DNA from: Pseudofulvibacter geojedonensis
GTDB taxonomy: Bacteria > Bacteroidota > Bacteroidia > Flavobacteriales > Flavobacteriaceae
Length of the DNA stretch: 64,000 bases
Reading direction: 5' to 3'
NCBI RefSeq assembly: GCF_042675745.1
Contig: NZ_JBHTJM010000008.1
Location: 124,001 to 188,000 of the forward strand
Part shown: piece after piece, positions 1 through 8,418 of the stretch
Layout of the letters: each line of letters begins with the position of its first letter
How positions within the stretch are numbered: the first letter of the stretch is position 1
The notes under the pieces: model-generated
The model's database searches: none
What the model saw: only the letters and a program-made list of their open reading frames with translations
What the model was told of the DNA's origin: nothing
Program-made: the position numbers and the translations under genes

Positions 1-251
1 CTTTTCGGCTTACGCTATACACTTAATGATTTTCAAAGAGCGTGCCAAGATTTAGAATCGATATTCTTTATCATTGACTAACTAGTGCAATTTCGGGAGA
101 TTGTCAAGGAAATGAGAATAGATTTATAGAAGCTCCTAATACTTCGATGAAGTGTTTGAAAAACAAGATAAAATGTGGTTTTAAGAATTATTCATGCATT
201 GCTTTTGTAAAAGGAAGAATGAATGACTTTCTGAAAATGGAATTAAGAAAT
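1..251. other. Left-edge region with no gene assigned
   Basis: I find no convincing gene in this stretch. On the plus strand two short open frames enter from the window edge and stop by about base 70. One reads LFGLRYTLNDFQRACQDLE and the other FSAYAIHLMIFKERAKI. Either could be the last residues of a gene that begins outside the window, and neither was recognised. The rest is A+T-rich, with frequent stops in all frames and no hairpin of note. Confidence 0.3.
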
Positions 252-717
252 CTAATTATTTAAAAAAGCATGCATTTCAGATGGCTTTGGGTATACGTTT
301 AAAAGTCTCCCAATTAGTATGATTTCTGCTAAATGAAAAGATAAATGTGTGCTAATTTCTTGTAATATATTAAGGTCTTTACTCAAAGTTGGATTTGAGT
401 CATTTAAATTAGAAATGATATTTTCTATAGAAGTAATTTGAAAATTGAATTCATTTATCTTGGATTGACACTCTTCCTTATTTTTTGGAGAAATGTCTTT
501 TATCCAAGAGTCTTCTTCGCTAAAAATATATTTAGATGTTATTTGTTATTTGATTAATTTGAAAACTTTGCCAAATAATTATATGATTCAATATTTGCCA
601 TATAGATTTTGAGTGCCCTTCTATAACAACACCAAATGATTTGTATGTTATGGTTTCAAAAACTTTAAAAGTATCAAAGGCATTCTGAAAAATATAATTG
701 TAAGCAAGCTTATGCAT
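252..717 (-). pseudogene. DinB-like protein, frameshifted by a 7-bp tandem duplication
   Basis: The first frame runs from ATG at 717 to a stop at 532 (61 codons) and carries the DinB-type helix IWQILNHIIIWQ. A second frame, offset by one base, continues to a TAG at 252-254 and carries THLSFHLAEIILIGRL, which has the paired histidines (HxxxH) of DinB helix 4. At the join the plus strand has TGTTATT twice in tandem (537-550). Removing one copy restores a single reading frame of 152 residues, the normal size of DinB-like metal-dependent proteins, with all three expected His ligands. The start codon overlaps the end of uvrA by 8 bp, so it is the distal gene of the uvrA transcript. The family includes thiol transferases and many damage- or stress-associated proteins; the substrate is unknown. 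A sequencing error is possible, but an exact tandem copy points to real slippage. Confidence 0.75.
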
Positions 718-3502
718 TAATCTTCTCTTTTAAATACTTGCCAGTTATAGAATTCTGGTTCTTTACAATCTCTTCAGGTATTCCAGTAGCTATTAATTGA
801 CCTCCTAAGTTACCTCCTTCTGGTCCTAAATCAATAATATAGTCGGCACATTTAATTAATTCTAAATTGTGTTCAATAACAAAAATGGAATGACCAGAAT
901 TAATTAATGCATTAAAAGATTTAAGCAGTTTTTGTATATCATGAAAATGTAAGCCAGTAGTTGGCTCGTCAAAAATGAATAAGGTTTTTGCTGTTCTTTT
1001 TCCTTTAACTAGAAAAGAAGCGAGTTTTATGCGTTGGGCTTCTCCACCAGATAATGTAGAAGATGATTGACCTAGTTGTACATAACCTAAACCTACATCT
1101 TGTAGCGGTTGTAGTTTTGTAGCAATTTTTTTCTGTTCGTGTAAACTAAAGAATGCTAGCGCTTCGTCAATCGTCATTGTTAACACATTATGAATGGACT
1201 TTCCTTGAAAAGTAGCTTCAAGAACTTCTTTTTTAAAGCGCTTTCCATTACAAGCTTCACAATGTAAATGAACGTCTGCCATGAATTGCATTTCTATAGT
1301 TACTTCACCTTCTCCTTTACAAACTTCACATCTTCCTCCATCTACATTAAAAGAAAAGTGTTTGGGTTGGTAATTTCTTATTCTAGATACTTTTTGGTTA
1401 GCAAATAAACTTCTAATGTCGTCATATGCTTTTATGTAAGTAACTGGGTTAGATCTAGATGACCTTCCAATGGGGTTTTGATCTACAAACTCAATATTTT
1501 CAATATGCTTGTAAGAGCCAGATAATTTAGAGTATTCCCCAGCTTTTTCTCCATAACCACCTAAAGCTTTGTGTATAGCAGGATATACTATTTTACGAAC
1601 TAAAGTACTCTTTCCACTTCCAGAAACTCCAGTGATTACTGTTAACATATCAAGCGGAAAATCTACTGTTATATTTTGTAAATTATTGGCTCGAGCCCCT
1701 TCAATAGTTATTTTGTTTTTAGAAGTTCTGCGTTTTTTGGGAACTTCTATTTTTAGTTGCTCATTTAAGTATTTCGCTGTTAAAGAATCCGAGTTTAATA
1801 TTTCTTTATAACTACCAGTAGCTACAACTTCACCTCCAAAGGTACCAGCTTCTGGACCAATGTCAATAATAGCGTCAGACGATTTCATAATATCTTCATC
1901 ATGTTCTACTACTATAACAGTGTTACCTAAATCTCTTAATGAAAGTAATACTTTAATGAGTCTTTCAGAGTCTTTAGGGTGTAGACCAATGCTTGGTTCG
2001 TCTAAAATATACATAGATCCAACTAAACTGCTCCCTAAAGAAGTGGCTAAGTTTATTCGTTGACTTTCGCCTCCAGATAAGGTATTCGATTTACGGTTAA
2101 TAGTTAAGTAGTCTAATCCTACATTAGATAAAAACTCTAATCGTGTAGTGATTTCTTTTAGTAATCTCTTTGCAATTTGTTTATCAAATTCATTAAGAGA
2201 TAGATTAGTAAAGAACTCTTTTAGTTCTTTAATAGGTTTTTCTACTAAATCTGAAATTGAAGTATTTTGAACTTTTACATAGTTAGCTTCTTTACGTAAT
2301 CGTTTACCATTACAAGTAGTACAAGTTGTTTTACCTCTATAACGAGAAAGCATTACACGGTTTTGTATTTTATAACTCTTTTCTTCTAATTCAGCAAAGA
2401 ATTCATTTAAACCAGTAAAATGTTTATTTCCAGACCAAATTAAATCTTTATCTTTTTCAGATAACTCAAAAAATGGTTTATGTATAGGGAAGTCGAATTT
2501 ATAAGCACTATTTACCAACTGGTCTCTATACCAACTCATAGATTCGCCTCTCCAAGGAAAAATAGCGTTTTCATAGACAGATAAAGAAGTATCTGGTATA
2601 ACTAATGATTGGTCTATTCCAATAGTATCTCCATACCCTTCGCAGGTAGGGCAAGCACCATATGGATTGTTAAAGCTAAATAAATGAGTATTGGGCTCTA
2701 AAAAAGTCATTCCATCTAACTCAAAAGAGTTGCTAAAATGAGTAGTAGAACTATCACTAAGATTTTCTATACTGCATTGACCTTTTCCTTCGTAAAATGC
2801 TACTTGTATGGCATCAGCTAATCTATTATAAAAATCTTCATCATCTTTTTTAACAATAATTCGATCAATAACTAGTTGAATATTGTTGACTTCCTTTTCA
2901 TCAAATTCTTCAATTCTAATAACAGCTTCGTCAACTTTTATTCTAGCAAACCCCTGTTTTTGTAGAATGTCTACTTTTTGTTTTAGAGTTCTTCCTTCTT
3001 CTACTATAATGGGAGCTAATAATAATAGTTTGCTTCGTTCTTCTAAAGTTTTAATAAAATTTATAACATCAGATACGGTTTGCTTTTTTACTTCTTTACC
3101 TGAAATAGGCGAGTAGGTTTTCCCTATTCTAGCATATAGTAATTTAAGGTAATCATAAATTTCTGTAGTAGAACCAACCGTACTTCTTGGGTTGGTAGAA
3201 TTAACTTTTTGTTCTATAGCTATTGCAGGAGCAATACCTTTAATGTAATCTACTTTAGGTTTGTGTAATTTACCTAAAAACTGCCTAGCATACGATGATA
3301 AACTTTCTACATAACGTCTTTGACCTTCAGCATATAAAGTATCGAAAGCTAAACTAGACTTACCAGAACCAGATAAACCAGTTATAACTACTAGGTTATT
3401 ACGAGGTATAACAACATCAATATTTTTAAGGTTATGTAATTTGGCACCTTTAATAATGATATTTTCTTTAGGATCTACTTTTGTAATATCTATTTTATTC
3501 AT
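710..3502 (-). CDS. uvrA: UvrABC excinuclease subunit A
   Basis: This is the damage-recognition ATPase of nucleotide excision repair. It dimerises, loads UvrB onto lesions and leaves. At 930 residues it has the family's normal length. It contains two ABC modules: Walker A GLSGSGKSS near residue 42 with signature LSGGESQR near 474, and Walker A GVSGSGKST near 623 with signature LSGGEAQR near 815. Zinc-binding cysteine pairs are visible (CPTCEGYG near 283, CTTCNGK, and the C-terminal CEVC and CEACNGK pairs). The ATG at 3500-3502 fits the family N-terminus. The gene stands alone at its 5' end, divergent from the sigma factor, and overlaps the DinB-like frame downstream. No LexA-type operator was recognised. 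Confidence 0.96.
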   Translation of the reverse strand: MNKIDITKVDPKENIIIKGAKLHNLKNIDVVIPRNNLVVITGLSGSGKSSLAFDTLYAEGQRRYVESLSSYARQFLGKLHKPKVDYIKGIAPAIAIEQKVNSTNPRSTVGSTTEIYDYLKLLYARIGKTYSPISGKEVKKQTVSDVINFIKTLEERSKLLLLAPIIVEEGRTLKQKVDILQKQGFARIKVDEAVIRIEEFDEKEVNNIQLVIDRIIVKKDDEDFYNRLADAIQVAFYEGKGQCSIENLSDSSTTHFSNSFELDGMTFLEPNTHLFSFNNPYGACPTCEGYGDTIGIDQSLVIPDTSLSVYENAIFPWRGESMSWYRDQLVNSAYKFDFPIHKPFFELSEKDKDLIWSGNKHFTGLNEFFAELEEKSYKIQNRVMLSRYRGKTTCTTCNGKRLRKEANYVKVQNTSISDLVEKPIKELKEFFTNLSLNEFDKQIAKRLLKEITTRLEFLSNVGLDYLTINRKSNTLSGGESQRINLATSLGSSLVGSMYILDEPSIGLHPKDSERLIKVLLSLRDLGNTVIVVEHDEDIMKSSDAIIDIGPEAGTFGGEVVATGSYKEILNSDSLTAKYLNEQLKIEVPKKRRTSKNKITIEGARANNLQNITVDFPLDMLTVITGVSGSGKSTLVRKIVYPAIHKALGGYGEKAGEYSKLSGSYKHIENIEFVDQNPIGRSSRSNPVTYIKAYDDIRSLFANQKVSRIRNYQPKHFSFNVDGGRCEVCKGEGEVTIEMQFMADVHLHCEACNGKRFKKEVLEATFQGKSIHNVLTMTIDEALAFFSLHEQKKIATKLQPLQDVGLGYVQLGQSSSTLSGGEAQRIKLASFLVKGKRTAKTLFIFDEPTTGLHFHDIQKLLKSFNALINSGHSIFVIEHNLELIKCADYIIDLGPEGGNLGGQLIATGIPEEIVKNQNSITGKYLKEKINA

Positions 3503-3826
3503 CTGCTAATTTCTTGAGGCAAATTTTTAATCGGGTAAAATTACGGAATATTACATGAATCTTTTAAATAGGAGAGATTATTTGTATATAGATTTTTCTT
3601 TTTTGTAGGCTAATTTAAAAAGCTTAAAAAGTATCGTTAAAGAGTAAATAAATCTGTTAAAACGCAATAAAAGTCTATAAAGTTTGTAGAACATTCATTT
3701 TTTTTTATATATTTGAGCATATTCATTAAAACAACTGCTTATAGAATACCATTACTTTAATAAATAATTTTTTTGTCAAAAAGACTAAAAGTCTTACAAA
3801 TTGTTTAATCTTAAATAAGTAATGTT
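3503..3826. other. Divergent intergenic region, uvrA / sigma factor
   Basis: This 324-bp stretch separates two divergent genes and holds no plausible coding frame. It contains a good flavobacterial promoter for the sigma factor gene, annotated separately, and a weak TAnnTTTG-like match (one mismatch) facing uvrA about 20 bp from its start codon. A small hairpin (AAGACT..AGTCTT) lies in the sigma leader near 3780-3800. Confidence 0.6.
3683..3715 (+). promoter_or_regulatory. Flavobacterial-type promoter of the ECF sigma gene
   Basis: TTTG at 3683-3686 is followed after 21 bp by TATATTTG at 3708-3715, matching the Bacteroidota consensus TTTG-N17-23-TAnnTTTG. This predicts a leader of about 105 nt before the start codon. 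Confidence 0.6.
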
Positions 3827-4411
3827 ATGAGTAGAACCGCCCCAGATGCTGTATTGGTTAAAGATTATATTTCAGGAAACGAAAAGGCTTTAGAAATATT
3901 AGTTGCCCGCCATAAAGACAGAGTCTATAACTTTATTTTTTCTAAGGTATTAGATAGAGATTTAACAGAAGATATTTTTCAAGATGCATTCATTAAAGTA
4001 ATTAATACTCTAAAAAAGGGCAAGTATAATGAAGAGGGAAAGTTCTTGCCTTGGTTAATGCGTATAGCTCATAATTTAATTATCGACCATTATAGAAAAA
4101 GCAACAGAATGCCCAAATTTCAGTCAAAAGATACAGAGTTCGATATATTTTCATTAATTAAAGACAGTGGCAATAATGCTGAAAAGCAATTAGTAATAAA
4201 TCAGATTTACAATGATGTAAAGTTATTGGTTACAGAACTACCTTCAGATCAGAAAGAAGTTATAGAAATGCGTTTGTATAAAGATATGAGTTTTAAAGAA
4301 ATAGCAGAGAATACCAATGTGAGTATCAATACAGCATTAGGAAGAATGCGTTATGCAATATTAAATTTAAGAAGATTAGTAAACGAAAGAAATATAATTT
4401 TGACTCAATAA
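3827..4411 (+). CDS. RNA polymerase sigma factor, sigma-70/ECF family
   Basis: A 194-residue two-domain sigma factor. Region 2 (residues about 29-95) carries DRDLTEDIFQDAFIKVI and the -10 recognition helix region; region 4 (about 140-186) carries LPSDQKEVIEMRLYKDMSF and the helix-turn-helix IAENTNVSINTALGRMRYA. Regions 1 and 3 are absent, as in ECF factors. No anti-sigma gene follows; instead a 57-codon gene lies 28 bp downstream, an arrangement I recall from other Flavobacteriaceae. It lacks the FecI/FecR-type neighbours of SusCD loci, so a constitutive or stress role is more likely than signalling from an outer-membrane receptor. Confidence 0.93.
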   Translation: MSRTAPDAVLVKDYISGNEKALEILVARHKDRVYNFIFSKVLDRDLTEDIFQDAFIKVINTLKKGKYNEEGKFLPWLMRIAHNLIIDHYRKSNRMPKFQSKDTEFDIFSLIKDSGNNAEKQLVINQIYNDVKLLVTELPSDQKEVIEMRLYKDMSFKEIAENTNVSINTALGRMRYAILNLRRLVNERNIILTQ

Positions 4412-4439
4412 TACAATAAGTTGAATTTAATGGCGTTTA

Positions 4440-4613
4440 ATGAGTATATTAACTAAACTAAAGTATTATATGCCAAAACTTTACGCTGAAGGTTCAACAC
4501 AAATGAACAAATTACAACCCAAAAAAGAAACAGTAGATTTTATTTTAAATTATTCTAAAGCTTTAAAAGTGATTAAGCTTAAAAAGATGAAAATAGAATT
4601 GCTGCAAAATTAA
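4440..4613 (+). CDS. Small conserved basic protein downstream of the sigma factor
   Basis: A 57-codon frame starting ATG-AGT-ATA and ending in TAA just before a terminator. The product is basic (many Lys) and ends in a segment containing VDFILNYSKALKVIKLKKM. From memory a similar NYSKALKV-type tail occurs in tiny proteins encoded directly after this sigma factor in other flavobacteria, which supports it as a real gene. It has no signal peptide, transmembrane segment or cysteine. A regulatory role towards the sigma factor is only a guess from position; it is too short and too basic to resemble known anti-sigma factors. Confidence 0.65.
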   Translation: MSILTKLKYYMPKLYAEGSTQMNKLQPKKETVDFILNYSKALKVIKLKKMKIELLQN

Positions 4614-4626
4614 ACTTTGTTAGCGA

Positions 4627-4656
4627 GCGTCTTTAGAAATAAAGACGCTTTTTTTA
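4627..4656 (+). terminator. Rho-independent terminator of the sigma factor operon
   Basis: A 9-bp perfect stem (GCGTCTTTA / TAAAGACGC) with loop GAAA is followed by a run of T. It lies 13 bp past the small gene and 12 bp from the end of the convergent nth gene. Confidence 0.85.
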
Positions 4657-4667
4657 TACATTAGTTA

Positions 4668-5324
4668 TTATTTTTTGTTTTTATAATATTCGTCTAAAAT
4701 AGTTTTTCTACCAATAGTTTTAGTAATTAAATCTTTATCTAAATCCCAACCTCTTGCAGGAGAATATTCTCTACCATACCAAATAATCTGAAGATGTAGG
4801 TCATTCCATAGTTCTTTAGGAAATAACCTTTTTGCATCTTTTTCTGTTTGTACTACATTTTTTCCATTTGTTAAATTCCAACGATACATCAATCTGTGTA
4901 TGTGCGTATCTACAGGGAAAGCAGGAATACCAAATGCTTGAGATAGTACTACAGCGGCTGTTTTATGTCCTACTGCCGGTAATGCTTCTAATTCTTCATA
5001 AGTTTTAGGAACTTCTCCGTTATGTTTATCTATTAAAATATGTGATAAACCATGAATCCCTTTTGATTTCATAGGTGATAAACCAACAGGTTTTATAATT
5101 TCTCTAATTTCTTCTACAGAGAGTTTAATCATGTCATACGGGTTATCGGCCTTTTCAAATAAAAGAGGAGTAATTTGATTTACTCTAACATCTGTACTTT
5201 GGGCAGACATTAAAACGGCAATTAATAAAGTATATGGATCTTTATGATCTAACGGAATAGGAATTTCTGGATATAATTCTTGCAGTGTATTAATTACAAA
5301 AGTTACTTTTTCTTGTTTGGTCAT
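4668..5324 (-). CDS. nth: Endonuclease III (base-excision DNA glycosylase/AP lyase), lacking the Fe-S cluster
   Basis: An HhH-GPD glycosylase that removes oxidised pyrimidines and nicks AP sites. The helix-hairpin-helix LPAVGHKTAAVV supplies the catalytic lysine (K121), and FPVDTHIHRL supplies the catalytic aspartate (D139). At 218 residues it has normal length. The C-terminus, which in E. coli Nth holds the four-cysteine [4Fe-4S] loop, reads HLQIIWYGREYSPARGWDL here, and the whole protein contains no cysteine, so it cannot bind that cluster. The hypothetical gene 26 bp upstream is probably co-transcribed. Fe-S-free Nth variants are known in some lineages; the catalytic pair suggests that activity is kept. 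Confidence 0.93.
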   Translation of the reverse strand: MTKQEKVTFVINTLQELYPEIPIPLDHKDPYTLLIAVLMSAQSTDVRVNQITPLLFEKADNPYDMIKLSVEEIREIIKPVGLSPMKSKGIHGLSHILIDKHNGEVPKTYEELEALPAVGHKTAAVVLSQAFGIPAFPVDTHIHRLMYRWNLTNGKNVVQTEKDAKRLFPKELWNDLHLQIIWYGREYSPARGWDLDKDLITKTIGRKTILDEYYKNKK

Positions 5325-5350
5325 TTTAATGGTTTTATCTAGAAGACGTA

Positions 5351-5905
5351 TTAGTTTTTAATGGTATACTTTGAAAAAACATTTGCGTAATGATCATCAA
5401 AACTTAATTTAGTAATATTCTTAAATTTATGCTTAGTATATTCTTTATCAAAAATACCTTGAGCATTAAAATAATTAATCTCTATTGATTTATTATTTAT
5501 TTGTTTTAAATGACCAATACAGAAATAGTTTAGACTAGGGTGTTCACATTCTGAAATGATTGTAAGCCCAGTTTTCATAATATCTCTACTAATTGTATTC
5601 CAATTGGTAAGTTCTATATTATATTTATTTTTTACATTAGATAATAACCCTTCGAGTTTTAATATTCTCTCATAAGTCTTATCATTTTTGTTATACCTAA
5701 CATGTTTAATCGTTTTTATTGGTATTATGATGTAACCTAAAATTCTAAATTCATCTGATTCTTGTAACAATATAAAATCTTGAGACATATTTAGAATAAA
5801 ACCTGTAGAGATACCTTCAAAAGTCCCTTTTTTCCTTGTTAATCTGGCATAAGTTTTATTTTCAAAATGTTTTTTTAATTTTTTTAAAACGGTATCTTTT
5901 TTCAA
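5351..5905 (-). CDS. Conserved hypothetical protein with two beta-barrel-like repeats
   Basis: A 184-residue cytoplasmic protein with no signal peptide or membrane segment; I do not recognise a named family. The sequence falls into two similar halves. Residues about 30-85 contain GFILNMSQDFILLQES, and about 125-184 contain GHLKQINNKSIEINYF and ITKLSFDDHYANVFSKY. Each alternates hydrophobic strands and a KTIKHV/NITKLSF-like end, which looks like a small Sm-like or SH3-like barrel repeated twice (inference). It lies 26 bp upstream of nth on the same strand and has its own promoter, so the two genes probably form an operon. A role in DNA repair is not otherwise supported. Confidence 0.7.
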   Translation of the reverse strand: MKKDTVLKKLKKHFENKTYARLTRKKGTFEGISTGFILNMSQDFILLQESDEFRILGYIIIPIKTIKHVRYNKNDKTYERILKLEGLLSNVKNKYNIELTNWNTISRDIMKTGLTIISECEHPSLNYFCIGHLKQINNKSIEINYFNAQGIFDKEYTKHKFKNITKLSFDDHYANVFSKYTIKN

Positions 5906-5934
5906 ACTATTTACTTGTATGTATAAATTAATAT

Positions 5935-5965
5935 CAAAAATACAAACTTAAAAACAGCTACTCAA
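5935..5965 (-). promoter_or_regulatory. Flavobacterial-type promoter for the hypothetical-nth operon
   Basis: On the minus strand TTTG (5965-5962) precedes TATTTTTG (5942-5935) by 19 bp, about 30 bp upstream of the start codon of the 184-residue gene. Confidence 0.6.
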
Positions 5966-6021
5966 ATAGTTTTTTTAATGCGGATAACTCGTTAACTTTC
6001 CGCTTTAAAAAAATAGAACAG

Positions 6022-6477
6022 ATGACAACATTAGAAATAGGAAATAAAGCACCCAATTTTTCGGTTAAAAATCAAGATGGTAAAATCATTTCTTTATCAG
6101 ATTTTAAAGGAAAGAAATTAGTATTGTTCTTTTATCCAAAGGCAAGTACACCTGGTTGTACAGTAGAAGCATGTAATTTAAACGATAATTATGCTCGTTT
6201 TCAAGCTCAAGGCTATGAGGTGTTAGGAGTAAGTGCAGATTCTGAAAAAAGACAGACTAATTTTAGAAATAAGTATGAGTTTACTTATGACTTGTTAGCA
6301 GATGAAGAAAAAGAAGTTATTAATGCTTATGGAGTTTGGGGACCTAAAAAGTTTATGGGTAGAGAGTTTGATGGTATTCATAGAATGACTTTTATAATTG
6401 ATGAAAACGGAGTGATTTCTGATATTATAAAAAAGGTAAAAACAAAAGAGCATACGGCTCAAATATTAGGAGAATAA
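6022..6477 (+). CDS. bcp: Thioredoxin-dependent thiol peroxidase (Bcp/PrxQ)
   Basis: A peroxiredoxin that reduces hydrogen peroxide and organic hydroperoxides using thioredoxin. At 151 residues it has the PrxQ length. The active site STPGCTVEACNLND has the peroxidatic Cys46 and the resolving Cys51 five residues later, the spacing typical of PrxQ. It is monocistronic: divergent from the 184-residue gene and followed at once by a bidirectional terminator. Confidence 0.96.
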   Translation: MTTLEIGNKAPNFSVKNQDGKIISLSDFKGKKLVLFFYPKASTPGCTVEACNLNDNYARFQAQGYEVLGVSADSEKRQTNFRNKYEFTYDLLADEEKEVINAYGVWGPKKFMGREFDGIHRMTFIIDENGVISDIIKKVKTKEHTAQILGE

Positions 6478-6497
6478 AAATAGTTGTACACAAAAAA

Positions 6498-6527
6498 AGC
6501 CTTGAAGAACATTCAAGGCTTTTTTTG
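6498..6527. terminator. Bidirectional terminator between bcp and the ABC permease
   Basis: AGCCTTGAA / TTCAAGGCT with loop GAACA is flanked by A runs on the left and T runs on the right. It can therefore end both bcp (plus) and the ABC exporter operon (minus). Confidence 0.85.
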
Positions 6528-6530
6528 TGT

Positions 6531-7367
6531 TTATAAATCTCGTTTTTTAAGTAAGACATAAGACCACCAGATAAAAAGTACTGTCCATATAACTACGATA
6601 CTTAATTCGTACCAATGTACAGTATAGTCAAAGTTAAATTGTTCACCTACTTGATTGGCTACAGCCTTAACGGCAGATAGTCTTGAAAACGGTTCATCAA
6701 TTAAATTACTCATAGACCTAAAAGGAAAGAACTGAGCTATAGCATCTGGAGTACTTGACTTTCTGCCAAATACCCAAAATAAAATACCATAGCTAATCCA
6801 CTCTATTACATTCCAAATAATTAAGAATCCCAATGCGAAGGCAGAACGTTTAATTAATATTCCTATAAATAAACAAAATGAGAAAAAACCAATATGCTTA
6901 GTTAAATAAGCTAGAACATATTCTAATTCAGAAAATATAATGCTTACTTCTGTATAGTTAGAATAAATTAACCCAAGAATTAAAGAGGTAACAAATACAA
7001 ATATAGTCGAGACAGCAGAGAATAATAGTACTGTAATAAACTTAGATGATATAAATTCTTTTTTACTTAAACCATCTATTAAGTTTTGTTTAATAGTTTT
7101 ATTACTGTATTCATTAGCTACCATAGATACTATAATAATGGCTAAAAATAGTTTAAAGAATGAAGCAATAAATGTGTTGAAATGCCATATATAAGGAAAA
7201 TTAAATATTCCTTGCTCTGCTAAGTGAAATTTTATGGGACCAATGTCAAATTTTATAGCTGCAATTAAGGCTATAGAAGTTAACAAGACAAAATAACCAA
7301 TGATTAGTATTTTGCTTAATCTATTCTGCCAAAGTTTTTGAAATTCTATCTGTAATAAACGAAGCAT
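6531..7367 (-). CDS. ABC-2 type transporter permease
   Basis: A 278-residue integral membrane protein with about six hydrophobic segments. The first is near residues 18-37 and the last ends at WTVLFIWWSYVLLKKRDL, the usual charged tail. An ELEYVLAYL amphipathic stretch precedes the middle helices. It is encoded 3 bp after the ATPase gene, so the two make one exporter. ABC-2 permeases of this size often act in bacteriocin or antibiotic immunity, or in gliding-related export in flavobacteria. Nothing here resembles GldF, so the substrate is unknown. Confidence 0.85.
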   Translation of the reverse strand: MLRLLQIEFQKLWQNRLSKILIIGYFVLLTSIALIAAIKFDIGPIKFHLAEQGIFNFPYIWHFNTFIASFFKLFLAIIIVSMVANEYSNKTIKQNLIDGLSKKEFISSKFITVLLFSAVSTIFVFVTSLILGLIYSNYTEVSIIFSELEYVLAYLTKHIGFFSFCLFIGILIKRSAFALGFLIIWNVIEWISYGILFWVFGRKSSTPDAIAQFFPFRSMSNLIDEPFSRLSAVKAVANQVGEQFNFDYTVHWYELSIVVIWTVLFIWWSYVLLKKRDL

Positions 7368-7370
7368 AAC

Positions 7371-8273
7371 TTATTTAATATTATTGGTTAATTGTAAAAA
7401 TTGTTTTTCAAGACTTTCTTTTCTTTTTACAAGATGAGAAAGAACTATACCCTTATTTAAAAATGATTTATTAAGTTCTTCTGCAGATAAATCTTCGTTT
7501 AAAAAAGCAGTTATAATGCCGTCTTTTTCTTCTATAGTAGAAAAAGCAGTATGAGATTTTAAAGAAGCGAGTAATTCATTTTTATTAGAAGCATTTAACT
7601 CAAAATAACCATGAGATGCTATTAATTGGTCTACTCTTCCTTCATATAGTTTTCTTCCATGACGCAAAATAACCGCATGGGTACAAACTTTTTCTACTTC
7701 ATCTAAAAGGTGAGAGGCTAGTAAAATAGTGGTTCCTTGAGAGGCTATTTGTATAATTAATTCTCTTATTTGATGGATCCCTTGTGGGTCTAAACCGTTG
7801 GTTGGTTCGTCTAGAATTAATATTTCAGGGTCATTTAATAGGGCAGAGGCAATGGCAAGTCGCTGTTTCATACCTAAAGAAAAGGTTCTAAATTTACTGT
7901 CTTTTCGTTCTAGTAAACCAACAAGCTCCAGTTTTTCTGTAATTTTATCATAGCCAATGCCTTTAATTTTACATACTAACTTTAAATTGTTATAAGCGGA
8001 CATATAAGGATAAAAGTTAGGTCGCTCTATAATAGCCCCTACTTTTTTTAAGGCCTCATGGGTAGATAAACTACCGTTAAACCATTGGAAATCTCCCGAT
8101 GTTTTGTTGACAACGTTTAGTACTATACCGAGTGTAGTAGATTTTCCACTACCATTAGGTCCTAAAATACCATAAATATTTCCTTTTTCTATTGAAAAGG
8201 ATAGATTGTTAACCGCATGAACACTTCCGTAATTCTTGTTGAGGTTATTAATAGTAAGAATTGTTGAATTCAT
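7371..8273 (-). CDS. ABC transporter ATP-binding protein (exporter, BcrA/NatA type)
   Basis: A 300-residue ATPase with Walker A GPNGSGKST (residues 38-46), a non-canonical signature FSLGMKQRLAIA (near 135) and Walker B LILDEPTNGLDPQG (near 155). The signature FSLGMKQR and a C-terminal extension of about 80 residues are typical of the drug and lantibiotic exporter subgroup with an ABC-2 permease partner. It is the first gene of a two-gene operon with the 278-residue permease. Confidence 0.92.
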   Translation of the reverse strand: MNSTILTINNLNKNYGSVHAVNNLSFSIEKGNIYGILGPNGSGKSTTLGIVLNVVNKTSGDFQWFNGSLSTHEALKKVGAIIERPNFYPYMSAYNNLKLVCKIKGIGYDKITEKLELVGLLERKDSKFRTFSLGMKQRLAIASALLNDPEILILDEPTNGLDPQGIHQIRELIIQIASQGTTILLASHLLDEVEKVCTHAVILRHGRKLYEGRVDQLIASHGYFELNASNKNELLASLKSHTAFSTIEEKDGIITAFLNEDLSAEELNKSFLNKGIVLSHLVKRKESLEKQFLQLTNNIK

Positions 8274-8381
8274 TTATTTGATTGATTTGCTTACTAGACG
8301 ATTCTTCTTAATAAATGTTACAACTAATTTTAGATTTTTGTAAGTGTTTTATGTAAATGTTATGAAAAAGTTAAAAAAATA

Positions 8382-8412
8382 TTTGCAAACTATATTTTTT
8401 CGCATATATTTG
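8382..8412 (+). promoter_or_regulatory. Strong flavobacterial-type promoter driving a candidate small RNA
   Basis: TTTG at 8382-8385 and TATATTTG at 8405-8412 are separated by 19 bp, a full match to the consensus. It points rightwards, away from the ABC exporter and against the convergent nucleoid-protein gene, so the only thing it can transcribe is the adjacent noncoding segment. Confidence 0.7.
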
Positions 8413-8418
8413 AATAAA

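Noticed and set aside
1569..3116. Three plus-strand frames of 67-80 codons inside uvrA
   Set aside because: They are reverse-strand shadows of uvrA, with no start signal and no protein-like composition.
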